Of a DNA stretch of 64,000 nucleotides, positions 26,001 to 38,589 are shown piece after piece. The notes under the pieces are model-generated. The model made no database searches. It had not been told where the DNA came from and saw only the letters and a list, made by a program, of their open reading frames with translations. The stretch covers positions 23,464,609-23,528,608 of the forward strand of contig CM041084.1 in assembly GCA_023079485.1 (NCBI GenBank), written 5' to 3'. Within the stretch, counting starts at the first letter, position 1, and each line of letters starts with the position of its first letter. This stretch comes from Archilochus colubris. Lineage: Eukaryota > Chordata > Aves > Apodiformes > Trochilidae. The position numbers and the translations under genes were made by a program.

Positions 26001-29000
26001 ATGAAGCCATCACAAGTATCAGGTAACCCTTCTTACTTTGCCTGGATTAGTCTTTTTCCTCATATATACAGTTTCAAAGGATGATCCTAAAAACCAGGTA
26101 AGTAACCATTTTTCTCTCAAGAATTAAGCATATTCTAGCTTTAAGAAGTCCCAAGGAAAGAAATCCCACTAATTTATTAGTTAAATTCAACTCCATCTGT
26201 ACAGTGTAGAGTTTCTACTGCAGTCTGGAAATACTTTGTTTCTGGGTTATGCTTCTGCAAAAGCCATGTTTTGAGGTGCAATATTACTGTAACTAATGAA
26301 GGAGTGGAATAATATAACAAACGAAGGGCAAAGCAAAAGTCTTTTGATTCCCTGTAAAAAACCACAGTGCCAGACTTCATGGATCCCTGAGATCTAATAC
26401 TTCTTTCCAGTATGTTTCTCAACAGAAATCTGCTACTTGTCTCAGTAAAGCCAGTTAACTAAATGACTTGTAAAATAATAAATCACCAGTTCAGAGTAAC
26501 AATTTACTGCTCTGTGGGAATATTTCCAATTTCTATCACCGCAGGACTGTTACAGTTTCCAAGCAGATGGCAGGTATTTACCGTGAGTGATTCTTTTTTT
26601 TTATCACGCCCCATAACTCCCCCGCAGCAGTGACATATGGCACATAGAAATCCTAGGGCCTGTTCTGGATTGTTATTGACAACTGGGATTTGGGAGACAA
26701 ACTGCCTCTGCAGGCAGAGGTTGAACTGGATAATGTGACTTTGTGTAGCTCAGGATGTAAGAACCCAGTTCCCACCATTAATTTGGACCAGGATAGTAGC
26801 ACAAGTATTGCAGCTTTCATCATCGCATTGTTTGATATTCATATTTTTTCAGATTTTAAATTAAGACAAAGCAAACCTCAGTTCTGATGAAATCAAAAAT
26901 GTGATCTGAAAAAGCAAATACTTAGAACCATGTTTCCACATGTGGAGAAAAGTTGTATCTCAAGATATTTTAGTAAAACAAAATCAAACAAACAAACAAA
27001 AAAAAAGATTCCAGAAATGTGGAGACTGAAGTAACTTTAAAGTTCTGCAAAACAGGGGGTAAAAAATATGTTTCCAGTTTTCAACTTGCAAAGAATTTTC
27101 AAATTTTCCAGGAAATACACACAGTTGATTGAGGAGGGAGGGATAAAGAAGTACCAGAACTGAGGCTGAAGGCCTCACACACCCTGGCACTGCAAGTGTC
27201 CAGGCACCAGGCAGTGCGTTAAGAGCTCTGAAGCACTGACCTGTGTGCAGCCCGACAGAAAGGAGCTTTGCCACAAACAAAAAGAGCAGTCTGACAGGTA
27301 CCAACAGTGGCAGATATTTTTCTAGCTTGATCTGATTTTATTGCATTGTAAGAAGGTTGACTGGATAGAGTGTCCTCAAGTGTCCTCAAGTCTTGTACAG
27401 GTCTTCTAAGGAGAGGTGTATAAGGTGAGTTTTCTAGAGACAACACACTGGTACACATACAGCTCTCAACCTTAACACTTTAAGTACTTAAGTGAGCTGA
27501 GAATGTGGCTGCACAAAAGAAGACCCAGTCAGATTCTTAGGTGATTTCATTTCCATTCAAAATATATGGCTAGATTATGGCTTATTCTTTTGCCAGTATT
27601 GATCTTTATGCTTTTCCTGCTATCCCAGGTTTCTCACTTCATGTGGAAAGCAAATGGTCCTTTCAGCTCTGATTTTGCTAAGCCAGACTGAGTTCTCTGG
27701 GTCTCTTCTCCACTCCTTTCTGTTCTGTTTCTTTTCATTTCGAGATCAGTGCTCTGGGATGTGCAGGAACTGCACACAGTATCCATACATGTGGACTCAT
27801 CTTCTGTGTGCCATTAGTATTCCCCTTATTTTCTTGCTGGAAATACCTTGCCAACACACCCTAGAGTTACATATATGTCTTTCTCATGCCTGAATCACAC
27901 TGCCATTTCACAGGCATCTTGTGATAGATCAGGTTTATTTTCTAAAGGTGCATGCCTATTTATTTTTACTAGCAAATTTCATACAGCTTCTACTCTTCTG
28001 TCAAAATAATCCAGTCCTCCCAGCTTAAAGCCACAGGTGAAATTCGTTGACATACTCCTAATCTTTATGGTGATGTCATAATTGGAAATATTAAACAGAA
28101 CTGGAATTGAAATTAAGTTGAGGAAAATCACTAACACCAGCCCTTCAGCCTGGTACTTACTGTATTTGGCTTTTCCAGGTATACCCATCTGGTTCTTTAT
28201 AAGAGCCACGCCTTCTTGATATTTGAAGATGTCTGTACTGTGGAATACTGTGGAAGTTCCTATTTGAATTCTGCAGCTCAGACTCATCTTCTCAATTTCA
28301 TAACACTGAGTAACATTTTGTAATACTGTTGTAGATTAGAGCTCCTTTTGTATGCAAGCTCACATATAATGTTCTTTCAGATATTCTGTTTGATTCCATA
28401 GTTTGAGGCACTCTTTCTACCCAGAACATTTATACAAAGGCAATTATAAATATTTAATATACTCACAATATATGATTGGTGAAATTATCTCACTTTCCAT
28501 TGCACTGACAGGGTTAGATGCCAGACAGCTGTAGTTCCCAATGTCCTCTTTTAAAACAGGAACAATTAAGACTGTTGCATTACTTGATGAAAAGGTGTAA
28601 TTAGGGCCAGCAAGGAGAGGCTTCCCATTCTTCATCCACTGGTAAACTACCCTTGTACCTTTTTCCACAGTACATTTTAATGTAATATTCCCTACATACT
28701 CCACTACTCCTGAAGATGGTTCAGCATGTACAATTGGCTTTGTGACAGGAACTGTAAAATAAAGAGATAAGAAGAATTATAAAAGAGATATTACAACCTT
28801 CATTGTCAAGATTATACAAATAGCAGTCTTCATCCTTTCTGGAAAGCTCTTGGAGTTCAAATTTTGTTTATTAAATGTGTTTAAAGGTTGAAAAGAGAAC
28901 TCTGTATTCTCAGTTGGTGACTGTTTTTTTTTTTTGTTGTTCTAGTACTTAAATTAAATTAGGCTGTTTATATCACAGGCAATACAAAGGCTGACAGTCA

Positions 29001-32000
29001 GGTATACCATGACTTGCAGCTCTTGCCTTGTTACCAATCCCACAGACATGAAAAGTGCAAAGCAGTACATTGCCCACAGTGTGTGACTTCCTCAGCATGC
29101 CTGCCCACAGCTTTGTTAACTACTGAAACATGATGTTGATTCAGTTGAGAGGATGGCTGCAAACTGAGATGGGTATGGGATTCAAATGGCAGCTACAACA
29201 TTTTCATGCTACTATGATATTCATCTCAGTGTTCCAAGCCCAACAGTTGCAGGGGTCCCTCCATATAATCCATAAATTACAGTAGCATCTTGCCATTCTT
29301 TTAGCATATTAGCTTCTATTTCATTTTTTCTTCTCTGCTCTCTACAAGAGAGAGGGAACAAAGAGGGAATTTCCTGACTTCCTTTCAATGGAAAAAAAGA
29401 AAAAAAAAGAAATGGTGAAATAATTCACTGGAATAAGATTTTACAGTGGTGGTTAAACTGTGCCCCTCAAATCCCACTGTCCTCTTTCCTCTCTTTAGAG
29501 ACTCCTTGCCACAGTCCTCTAATTTATAGGCGGCATAAAATCCTGAGTCATTAAATAGTTACAGACTTCCTCAGGGAAAAAAGTATTCAGAAGTTAAAAC
29601 ACCCTCACAAATGACAGCACAAGAGAGCCTTACGAAATATTATTTTGAAGAAATTTGTCTAACTTACTAATAATTATTGGGTTCTATATTTCTTCAGTTT
29701 TTTACTCCTGATATAGAAACACTCATCAATATATAAATTTTATTTCAAGATGACATATTGCAGGATTCCCTCTAACAGCAATAGAAAACATCATAACTTA
29801 GTTGTTTGTATTAATCATATTGGATTAAATAACACACTGTCGTGGTTAGATACTAAGAATGAGAAGTTCAAAACTATTGCAATTTTGTTTTCAGAATGAA
29901 AGTACTATATTTGACTAACTTACCATCAACAGCTACTCGAATCTTTTGGCTGGCAGCTATTGTCCCAGTTCCACGGACATTGACTTTTACAATATAATTA
30001 CCTTCATCACTGATATGCAATGGATTGATCATCAAAGATGCATTTGGTGGCAGGAGGGTAAACTTGTGCTGATATTCCAAGTCTGGAACTACTGTTTGAT
30101 TCACAGAGCCAAGCAAGTATTTTGGATTACTCTGAGGCCTTTCAAAAAGCCAAATTATCTGGATTTCAGAAGCTGTAGCATTAAAATTGTAGTCAACAGG
30201 GAGATGGAGTGCTTGGCCCTCAACACCATGGATGGTATGAGATGGAACTGTCAGCTTTAAAGCAGAACAAATACCTGCATAAAAATGAAAGAACAACCAA
30301 ATAAGCAAACCCTGGAAACACTGGAAAACTCAAACGAGAAATTCTCACAGAGAAAACATCTCTCATCATTAAAGATGGCACATTTTTGTGTAAGATTTCA
30401 AGTAATAAAGGACCAAATTCTCATTGACCTCCATGATGTTAGATCTAGCTATAGAGCTCCAGCTTCAAAACATATGAAAAGCCAAAGGCAAGATATTTGT
30501 GATTTCTGAGTCTTATTGTTCAAACCCTGACATAACGTAAAATATTTAAATGTTTTAAAATATTTCCCTTTAAAAATTTTCCCTTTAAAATATTTCCTAT
30601 TTCTAGACCCCATACTGTCAAAGAATCTTGGATTGCAAACTCATCTTTAAGATATTTTTTTTCTGGGTTTACTCAGCAAGTAACTTTTTACTGTTACATT
30701 TCCAGTTATACTGAGAAGCTGACTGGAATTCTAAGAAGCAGCACTTCCATAAATTTGCCTGGTTAAAATGATACGTAGTTATTGCTTTCTGCATCACACA
30801 CATAAGATGAAATTCAAGAACCAGAAACATTAGTAAACTTGCAAAGATATTTCAGTGCTAGGAAATCACAGAATTAAGGTTTGCTGTTGATATGCACAAA
30901 AAGAAAATTTTCAGACACATGATAAATTCTGTTCTCTGATAAATCTGCCTCTGTTAGGGGGGCAATAGGCTACTCTTGAGTTAATCTTCAGCTTTGACAC
31001 ATTTTCATTTTAGAGCAGTTTTTCATGGTGTCAGCTTTAGATGCATTTATGGAGCATTATTAAAACTTTACTCTTAGGACTGAGTGTTCAGTTTTCACAG
31101 CACTCACAAGTACTGCAGTGGTGTGAGCATTGTCATGAATTAATTGATTTTACACCACCATTATAACTGGTAAGACTTCACAGATGAGGTATTTTTGCAC
31201 GTAGAAAATTAACAGCAAAAATAGCCACTCGTTTTGAATGACTCATTTGGCTTGATTTTTCAAAATACACCCAAACAGATTTTAGTATGTTCCAGGTAAA
31301 CCCCTATTGACTTCAGTGACAGGTTTGAGCATTCAGCTTTGAGTGCTTAGTATTGCTGAGAAGCACACTGCAAGTGCTAAGTCAAAACCCTTGTGAAAAA
31401 AGCAACCTCTTATTAGCAACAACATGTAAAAAAAGTGACTTAAGTAATCAGACTACCACTGCATAAGAGTGTACTGGGAGGTGAGAGAGAGAGAAAGCAC
31501 TGCCCAGGGCAGTATGCAATGCTTTCACCATGCACCATCAATTCCTTCCCTGCTACTGAATGCCACCTTCTTGATGTGCTTCCCAATACCTTTAACAAAA
31601 AATTAACTCTCCTGCTGAAGTACATACACCCTCTACTTGGAAAGGGAGGCAGGAGCAGCTATATGTGAAAAAGACACAACCGTGCTAATAAAGATTAATA
31701 TAATGCAAAGGTAACTATAGGTTTAGATTTTCTACCTTTGTATTATTTGTCTTTATGACAAGAAGAAATTATTAAAGGCTCATTTGTGTCTCATTTCCTA
31801 TGTTATATAGCATTAAAGGACAAAAAATATCAATTCAGTAACATGATATGATATCTGTATTGTCTTTTGGGTTAGAATCTTCAAATTTCAATATACAGAT
31901 GTTTGCCAGTTTTGCTAATAGCAAACAAAGCTGTTACTGGGGATAAAGATAGGGACAGAAGAGGGGGCAGGGGTAGCAGATGCAGCACAACAATATATAA

Positions 32001-35000
32001 TGCCAGCTGTTAATGTTACAGGTACTCTGGAAAGGCATGAAAAGTATTGGAGCGGGTAGGGGTCTGGCTCATGGGTTGCTAGCAACGTTGTCCATGTTGG
32101 TGCTGCACAAACCCATGTCAGATATACTAACTGTATTTCAGGAAAAAACTTTACTTCTATGAAAACTCTGGTCATATTCTGTCCATTAAGGAAGCAGTGT
32201 GCTTTATAGAAAATACAAAGCTAGCTACAAAGTCTAGTCCCCCCAAAATAATTCTGTGTCCGGTTTCACTTTTTATAAAGCTGAGTAATTCTAAGCCAGG
32301 CGAGTCAGCTCCCAGTGTTTCTAAGGATAGGGCAGGTTAACCAAAGGAAAACAATCCCTTGGCAGAAAGATTGGCAAACCCATCTTCTCCGGAGCTAAAA
32401 AAGTGAGTAGAGGATCTCAGGTTTCACACTGATGTGACAAGGATGGTCAGGGTTCGACTGAGATGGGAGAATGGGACAAAAAGAGAGGAAGAGAGTAAAA
32501 AAAAAATATGAGAGACTTAAATGAAGGATGCACAGGAGAGAGGTGTTTACATGCTTAGCTTTTCCAGATGAAAAACCTGAAACAAATGAAACATATAAAA
32601 TTGAAGCCTCTTCCCCTAACCCTTTTTAGCGTTAAAAGTGTTTAATTCGAAATTCATGTTTGTGGCTTGCTGTTCTTGAGCTGTTTTCTAATGCTGCCCA
32701 ACTCTTAGGGGTGTGCTAGAATCTGGTAAATAAATGGGAGATGAGTTTTGATGGTTGTTGTAATACTTCTCAGAGGTCAATTCCCTCCCTGTGAATCAGA
32801 CAGTACAATTCTGATTTAACTGCTGTTGTCTATTTGATAAAAGAAGTATAATTCCTCTGTAAAATCCTTCACAAAACACTTAATGTTGGAAATATAACCC
32901 ATCAAATACATTTTGTTTATTAAATCTCTTAGAATGAAGTCAAAACCATCTCTCAAACAGTGACAGATCTCTAAATGGTCAATTAAAAGGTTTCCCCATG
33001 TCCTTCCTCATTCTTTACACATGACATTGCTTGATTTTTAGGTTTTTCTAGCTGTCAAAAAGAGATTATGCTGTAGGACAAGAAGCTGGTAACAGCTGCA
33101 GGGTAATCATAAAATATGTAACCAAGTAATATTTCTCACAGATCTGTTTGTGCAGAAAATTAGCAAAACCCAAGTAGGTCTAGTGAGCACAAGGAAAACT
33201 GATAACACCATAACAGTAGATAAAATAAGATAAAGAGAAATGTGACTGGACACTTAATTTCTTCTCTGTCAAAAAATGTGGGGATTGAAACCATAAATTA
33301 ATTTGCTTTTACTTGATTCATAGGGAAAAGTGGCTCCATGTAACAGGCTGGAAAGACATTCTGAGCTGTGTTAAGCAAATTCTTTTAGTAAAGAGCAAAG
33401 GTAGTCTGGGGAGAAACCCCATTTTCCTCTGGAGTCTGTTTGGTAATGGCTTTGGGTAAATGTGGGCTTCCCTGGTGTGCTGGGGCAATTTTGTGAAGTG
33501 CCCCCAGCACACAGGAGCTGCTCTGGGACCTGCAGGGCCAGGGACAATGAGGCTGAGGCTGGGAGAAGCTGTTCCTAGACACCGGTGCTCTGCCAAAGGT
33601 TTTACAAGAGCCATGCTGTGAGACTTTTGGCTTTCACAGAGATCAAATCTTTTGCAGTCTGGAATATTAAACTAGTTTCATAAATTTTGATTTTTAGGTA
33701 AAACTGAGGATTGCCATGTCTAATCCTTGAGTTAATGTAAGTAGTGAAATCAAGCCAATGTGCTAAACTCTTCCTTCTTCCTCATTGGGCAAAAATTCCA
33801 TATAATTTAAGCCTTTCTCTAGGAGCTTTCTAGATATAATACACATTTCTCCAAGGTGGTGGAATGCTGAAAACTAGCTTTTGTATAGTACCAGCAAGGC
33901 AAGTGGGTTGTACCAAAATGACCTCCACTGGGGGCTCAGTGATCTGTGCTTTACCTCCATCTCCCTTTGCTATCAGGAGTATTAGCAAGCACAACAGAAC
34001 CCTTGTTGACACAAAACAATGGCTGCATTTTTAGCTTAAATAAAAAGCTATGACATAACTTTTGAGTTTATGGCATAAACTGAAACCTGCTTAGTGAGGT
34101 TTTATAGCTCAGCATTGGTTTTTTTTTTTTAATTTAACATGCATGTCTCCTTGTCAAAGTGAGTTTGGATTCTCAGTTGCTTTTCATCAGTATTCATTTA
34201 GCTCTTCAGCTCTACAAAACCCCCAAACTTGGTATAAAATATCATTAGGTCAGTGATAATTGCTGTTACACTTTTTTGCAAATCTGTTAGTCTATGGAAA
34301 AAAAAAAAAAAGAAGTAGAAAAAAAAAATGTATAATGGACCAGGGAATCTGCAATTCCTATACCCCCATTTATATAAGGTGAGACTTGAGCTTAGACTTC
34401 CCCAGTCTGGGATTTTTGCCCAAGAGCTTTGTTATTGAACCCCAAATTTTAGCCTCAGTATCTGCAATGGCCTTTGTGTCATGCCCCTGCTACACCTGAT
34501 TCTTGTCCTGATGTGAAGTACAAGCTGCACATTTCCAGTACTGGGAAACATGCATGCTTGTGAAAGGGCATATAAAGTTCCTGGTGAACAAATGTGTACT
34601 CTAAAGCACTCTGCTTGCATATCAATACCTCTTAAAGAGTTTTAATTAAAATGTGTCCAGTAAAGTTGCTAATGCAGATAAGGTGGTTTTAATTTTTAAA
34701 GAAGAAATCCAATAACCTTCATATAAAACTGAAATTGTTATGACACCAAAACTTATGACAAAGTATTTAACTCAAAATCAAGGAAACTATGAAACTGTAC
34801 ATGAAGTTCACAAAGAAGATAAAAGAACAAATGTCCTTGGACATGAATGAGTAGAGGATGGACTACATTTGTGATAGTATATATTCCTTCTGTTGATATT
34901 TACAAAAACAATATAGAAAAGGGAACTACAATAGTTTGCAACAAGTTTTTCTAATATTTGATCACAAGATATTCCTATCAAAGTGCACAGAACATCTATT

Positions 35001-35625
35001 TTTTATCAAGTGTATGGATAACAAACATATGCTTATGAAAACTGCACCCATCTATCAAACCAACACACTATTAATGGGAAGATATTCTTCAGTTGATTGA
35101 AAGCTTAATTTAATTTTAATGCCAAGTAAATTTAAATATTACATATAAATTCTCCCTATTCACTGTAAGGCACAATAGTGAACTAAAAAATAAGGATTTA
35201 GCAGTGTCTCAGCATAATGCATTTTTAAAGAGATGTGTAACAGCTTTTCTATAAGCTTGGTTCCGGATCTGTTCAGCCTTACTTGTAAAATAATGTATGT
35301 ATTAACAAAATATGATAATAGATTTGTAACCAACGACCATAATCTATATAGATTATGTATAGCACTGATTTTTGTCATTTGCTAGAAGTTTATAGTACCA
35401 TTCATAAAGTGACACTACCTGATTAAAAGCTTTTAGGCTATATTCTTCAAATTAAAACACCTGACAATACAACAGAAATATCTTTAAATTTAAGAGTACA
35501 AAACCAAATCATGTTTCCACAGTGACAATAAAATATAATTAATTGTATTTCTTACCTACAAGCAGAAAATATATTTTGCACTGTAAATCCCAAAAGAAGT
35601 TGGCTAAAGGGCTCCATGAAAGCAT
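16979..35625 (-). CDS. HEPACAM2: HEPACAM2 (HEPACAM family member 2), complete coding region, nine exons
   Basis: Joining minus-strand exons 35625-35556, 30274-29924, 28751-28467, 24313-24017, 20448-20323, 20243-20219, 20095-20058, 18736-18663 and 17095-16979 gives 1,383 nt, 460 residues plus TAA (human is 462). All junctions are GT-AG with matching phase. The protein is a type-I membrane Ig-superfamily member: signal peptide in residues 1-27, a V-like domain (about 28-140) lacking the usual cysteine pair, two C2 Ig domains (about 141-235 and 236-334) with cysteines and core tryptophan, a transmembrane helix at about 349-369, and a cytoplasmic tail with the conserved ALDDFGIYEF and VYEVIQHIP blocks. 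About ten N-glycosylation sequons are present. Family knowledge: a cell-surface and Golgi protein also implicated in mitotic centrosome maturation (MIKI), strong in gut secretory cells. Close match to mammalian HEPACAM2 throughout. Confidence 0.95.
18663..18736 (-). CDS. HEPACAM2: HEPACAM2 exon 8
   Basis: Acceptor ATTTTAG|GA, donor CTAGG|GTATGT; encodes HESALDDFGIYEFVAIPD, a highly conserved tail block with a possible phosphotyrosine (GIYEF). Confidence 0.93.
19568..19590. repeat. (AAAT)n simple repeat
   Basis: AAATAAAATAAATAAATAAA run in HEPACAM2 intron 7. Confidence 0.8.
20058..20095 (-). CDS. HEPACAM2: HEPACAM2 exon 7, 38-nt micro-exon
   Basis: Acceptor TTCTAG|GCC, donor TCAG|GTAATG; encodes PEPDYRKAQTFSG, nearly identical to the mammalian cytoplasmic tail. 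Confidence 0.92.
20219..20243 (-). CDS. HEPACAM2: HEPACAM2 exon 6, 25-nt micro-exon
   Basis: Acceptor TTTTCAG|TG, donor AGCAG|GTACAG; encodes VIQQKLQSR (human VIKQKLEGR). The preceding intron is only 79 nt. Too short to be found by open-frame search; supported by the phase match on both sides. Confidence 0.88.
20323..20448 (-). CDS. HEPACAM2: HEPACAM2 exon 5 (transmembrane segment)
   Basis: Acceptor GTGACAG|GA, donor AAAG|GTATGT. Encodes GLEKLAQKGKS, a 21-residue hydrophobic helix from LAVITGIS to FLFIW, then the basic stop-transfer KRYQPHK. Confidence 0.95.
21914..21959. repeat. 23-bp perfect tandem duplication
   Basis: Two adjacent copies of a 23-bp unit that begins CTGTCCTTTAGGTGGGG (21914-21936 and 21937-21959), just before the CR1 insertion. 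Confidence 0.9.
21970..22335 (+). mobile_element. CR1 3' fragment in HEPACAM2 intron 4
   Basis: Clear sense CR1: ATAGCAACCTTCCAATATCT, GAGGGTGGTGAGACACTG, CTGCCCATGGCAGGGGATTT and a tail ending ACTCTATGATTCTATG. Antisense to HEPACAM2. Confidence 0.93.
22641..22662. repeat. (TA)n microsatellite
   Basis: Run of TA dinucleotides with one TG interruption. Confidence 0.8.
24017..24313 (-). CDS. HEPACAM2: HEPACAM2 exon 4 (second C2 Ig domain)
   Basis: Acceptor ATGCAG|AT, donor GTAG|GTAAGA. Encodes YGPYGLRVKSDKG, VILFNCSAESNPPN, YSWIQR and IDYMCLAFNNVTG, then HFTVIITSVG before the membrane exon. Phase 1 at both ends. Confidence 0.95.
28467..28751 (-). CDS. HEPACAM2: HEPACAM2 exon 3 (first C2 Ig domain)
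   Basis: Acceptor TTACAG|TT, donor TATT|GTGAGT. Begins VPVTKPIV; Ig core NITLKC...YQWMKNG...DIGNYSC shows both cysteines, the tryptophan and the Y-x-C motif. Phase 1 at both ends, the usual phase for Ig-domain exons. Confidence 0.95.
29924..30274 (-). CDS. HEPACAM2: HEPACAM2 exon 2 (V-like Ig domain)
   Basis: Acceptor ATGCAG|GT at 30275, donor G|GTAAGT at 29923. Encodes residues 24-141, including LTVPSHTIHG, IQIIWLFERP and DEGNYIVKV. Both usual Ig cysteines are absent, as in the mammalian protein. Sequons NATA, NQTV and NASL are present. Confidence 0.95.
35556..35625 (-). CDS. HEPACAM2: HEPACAM2 coding exon 1 (signal peptide)
   Basis: ATG at 35625-35623, A at -3, gives 23 codons plus one base, ending WDLQCKIYFLLV, then donor G|GTAAG. 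The QCKIY block aligns with mammalian exon 1 and splices in phase to GICSALKLTVPSHT. The mammalian start position is GTG here; see findings. Confidence 0.85.
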
Positions 35626-35693
35626 CCTGTCCCACACAAACCCTACCACCTTCTTCTCAGAGCTAAACCAAGGCTTGGACCTGCAGCTGCTCA

Positions 35694-35701
35694 TTTATTT
35701 G
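35694..35701 (-). promoter_or_regulatory. TATA-like box upstream of HEPACAM2
   Basis: The minus strand reads CAAATAAATGAG about 70 bp upstream of the start codon; a start site near 35665 would leave a 40-nt leader. No CpG island is present, in keeping with a tissue-restricted gene. Weak motif. Confidence 0.3.
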
Positions 35702-38089
35702 CTAGGGAAATGAGCAATGAGTTAACAGGCCCTATCCTGTCCCCTGCCTCATGTGATTTGAATATGTGTATACAAAGAACAAAGGGAGTGGAGCACCTGT
35801 TAGATGAGCACCCATCTTCATTGCCTCTGAGTTTATGGTCATCCTTCCCAGGCAGTCACAGCAAATAGAACACAGAATGTAATAAATGAGGCGCAGGATA
35901 CAAAGTACATTGAATTAATACAAATAAGTGAATGCACTCCATGTACAGGTGATGTAGGCATTAACCTCCTTTAGTTACAGTTTCATAAAAAATACTGTGC
36001 TGCTGGATGGTTTTACTTATTTTGAAGTAGTATTCAGAAGATTTAAAAATTTTTTTTACAGTCTCTTCTGTTGTAAAAAATATTGAACAACTATTAAAGA
36101 GCATTATTCAGATTTTTTCTAGCACTTTCTAGCTTGTAAATTGCCTTTTTTCCTCAAATAAGTGTAACTTGTTCCCTTTCTCTGAACAACATGTAATGTG
36201 ACGTTGTCTATCAGGCATCTTCTAATAAAGAATCTTGTGGCTAGAGTGGGCAGCTTACTACAGTTGTTGAGTTAGCTGCTGCTTACTGTTTATTCTGCTT
36301 TAACTTACATCAGTTTAATTAATGTATGATTTGGATTCAGTCCAAGGCTGTCACTCATGTACAAATCTAATCAGCAGCAAACCAGGCAACCTCCCGCAGT
36401 TGCATGTGCAGTAACAGTTTGCAATAGCAAATATTTGCATTGATAGGGATGGTTTATCCATCTAAAAACAAACTAAGTTTTCAGTGTATAGTACTTAGGC
36501 AGACTGTTATGGATCAACAAATATTAGACTAGACTATATCCTGCCTTGTGCAGGAGGGACTGGTAGCAAAAAATTGCCTCCCCCTCACTGAAAGGGCCCT
36601 GCAAGATGCTAACCCTCCATAAGAAGGGCTGAAGACTCAACTTTTACCTGAGTTAAAGGGAAATGAAAATATACAAGTTCCTTTCAGAATTCTTAACAGC
36701 TCAGTATAATCAAATGCCAGAAACACGAGGGTTATTTCAGGCAAACAAAGATGTAAGCATAGTGGTCCCACAAGAAACAATGTCACCACCTAACCTGAGC
36801 CACTAAGATGAAGATTGCATTTTGCATATTCCCAAAAGTTTCCCATGTCCTGCCCCTCCTGAATGCTGTTGCTTATGACCTGCTTAATTCACTGTAGGCC
36901 AGATATATCAAATAGCAACCCTTTATAAAAACTGACTTTAAAATCACTATCTACATGGTTTCAAAATGTAGTAAAATATTGGTCACAGGTTCCAATTAAT
37001 TTCCAACTGAAATTATGGGAGCTTTCACTTTGGAATAAAGACTTCGTTGGTGTTTTAAATACCCTATCTAGGCAAAACAAAACAAAACAAAATAAACAGA
37101 TTAGCAAAGTTACATTTTTCAAGTGTGTCCCCCTTCCTTCCAGCATTTGGAGGTGTCCTTGATGTTATTAACATGCTGGAATTTTTTACACTAATTGACT
37201 TACACAAAGAGAGTGGATGCTAAAAAAGTACAGTGTTTTTCCATAGAAATCTATGCTACTGAAGTTTCCACAGAAGTTTCTGCTGCTTGTTGAATGACAT
37301 TCAATGAAGCTTCACCCGTTTATTTTTAATAGCAGCAACTATATTAAAGCAACTTTATTCACAACAATAAAATTATGAATATTTTCAGTATTTCTTCAAA
37401 TTTCAGTTAGATTATTACTAACGAATATCCTTGATATGTACTAAACTTATTAGAGGTTCTTCATAAAAATAACCACGGATTATATTCCCAAGGGTAGCCA
37501 GAAGTAGCGAATTCTTGCTAAAGAACCCAGGGAGGGGACCACTGGTCCAGACCTTCTCAGGTTCAGAGGTTCAGAGAGCAGGACACCCACCTGTCACACC
37601 ACACAAGTTATAGGCCAGCTCTGGGGCTAAATAGTAACAGGATTGTTACTAAATGGGCCGATGCGATTTATGGGCAGACTCCAGTAATTCCAAAAGGAAG
37701 GACAGCATTTTCTGCAGGCACTGCTGTGCTGTAGTAGGTGTGTCGTAGGCTTATTATTGAAGGTCATCTCCAGTTAAGCAAAGATGATAGGATAAACTCA
37801 TCAAAAGCTATAAGCTTTTTATTTATTTTAAAGCTGAGATCTATACAACCAAAGTATATAGGTACACATGCCTGATTTGGTGATGCAAAACTGCATCAGT
37901 TGTGAACAGACCCAATGCCCTGAACACCCAAAATAACTGGAGGCAAACAGAAAATGCTCGTTATCCAAATGTACTTCCTAGGCAGCCTGTCCCTTTAGAT
38001 AGTGCCTCGTTCCGTCTTCATAGATAAAGGTTTTCAAAGTGGAAACAAGCAATCCTCAACGTTCAAATAAATACTCTATAAACATCCCT
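35702..38089. other. Intergenic region HEPACAM2-VPS50
   Basis: The two genes are divergent, separated by about 3 kb. No coding sequence or recognisable transposon is seen before the CpG island begins. Confidence 0.5.
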
Positions 38090-38589
38090 CACGCCCCAGG
38101 GAAACTCTTGGCCTGCGGGGCCACCAGTATCAGCAGAGGCGTTCCTGGATTTCGAGGTAACGAAGAGGCGAAAGCAAACCGCAGCTTTTTCTCGCACGGA
38201 TTCAGAGCGCTTCCAACCACCGAACCACCAACTACCCGCCGCTCTCATGGCCTCTCTTCCTCTTGAGGGCCAGTTCCGCCTCCTCGGACGGAGGCACCTC
38301 CTACAGCCACCGCGGCGGCTCTCTCTCCCTCCCTGGCTCCCCGGGACGGCCGCTGCCCCGCCCCTCATCCCCTCACGGCACCACTCGCCCGGCCCGGCTC
38401 TCATCCCCTCACGGCACCACCGGCCTTGCCCGGCCCGGCCCCCCCCGGCCCTGGCAAAGAAGAGCCGCCTCACAGCTGCCGGCGCCAGCCACGCACGCCC
38501 TGGCCCGTAGAGGCCGCCTCAGCCCCCTCCCTTCTCCCGCCCTCCCGGCCGTGCTGACGGGGGTTGTAGTTGGGAGTCGCTGCCCCAGG

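Larger units (their letters stand above)
24314..35555 (-). other. HEPACAM2 introns 1-3, non-coding content
   Basis: Introns 30275-35555, 28752-29923 and 24314-28466 are AT-rich. No further family-like exon, tRNA or clear transposon was recognised. A block at 33380-33620 is less AT-rich than its surroundings, and 33956-34012 resembles a signal-peptide exon without an ATG (see findings). Confidence 0.55.

Noticed and set aside
30539..30600. Local repeats of TTTAAAATATTTCCC type
   Set aside because: AT-rich sequence with slipped copies; not regular enough for a tandem array.
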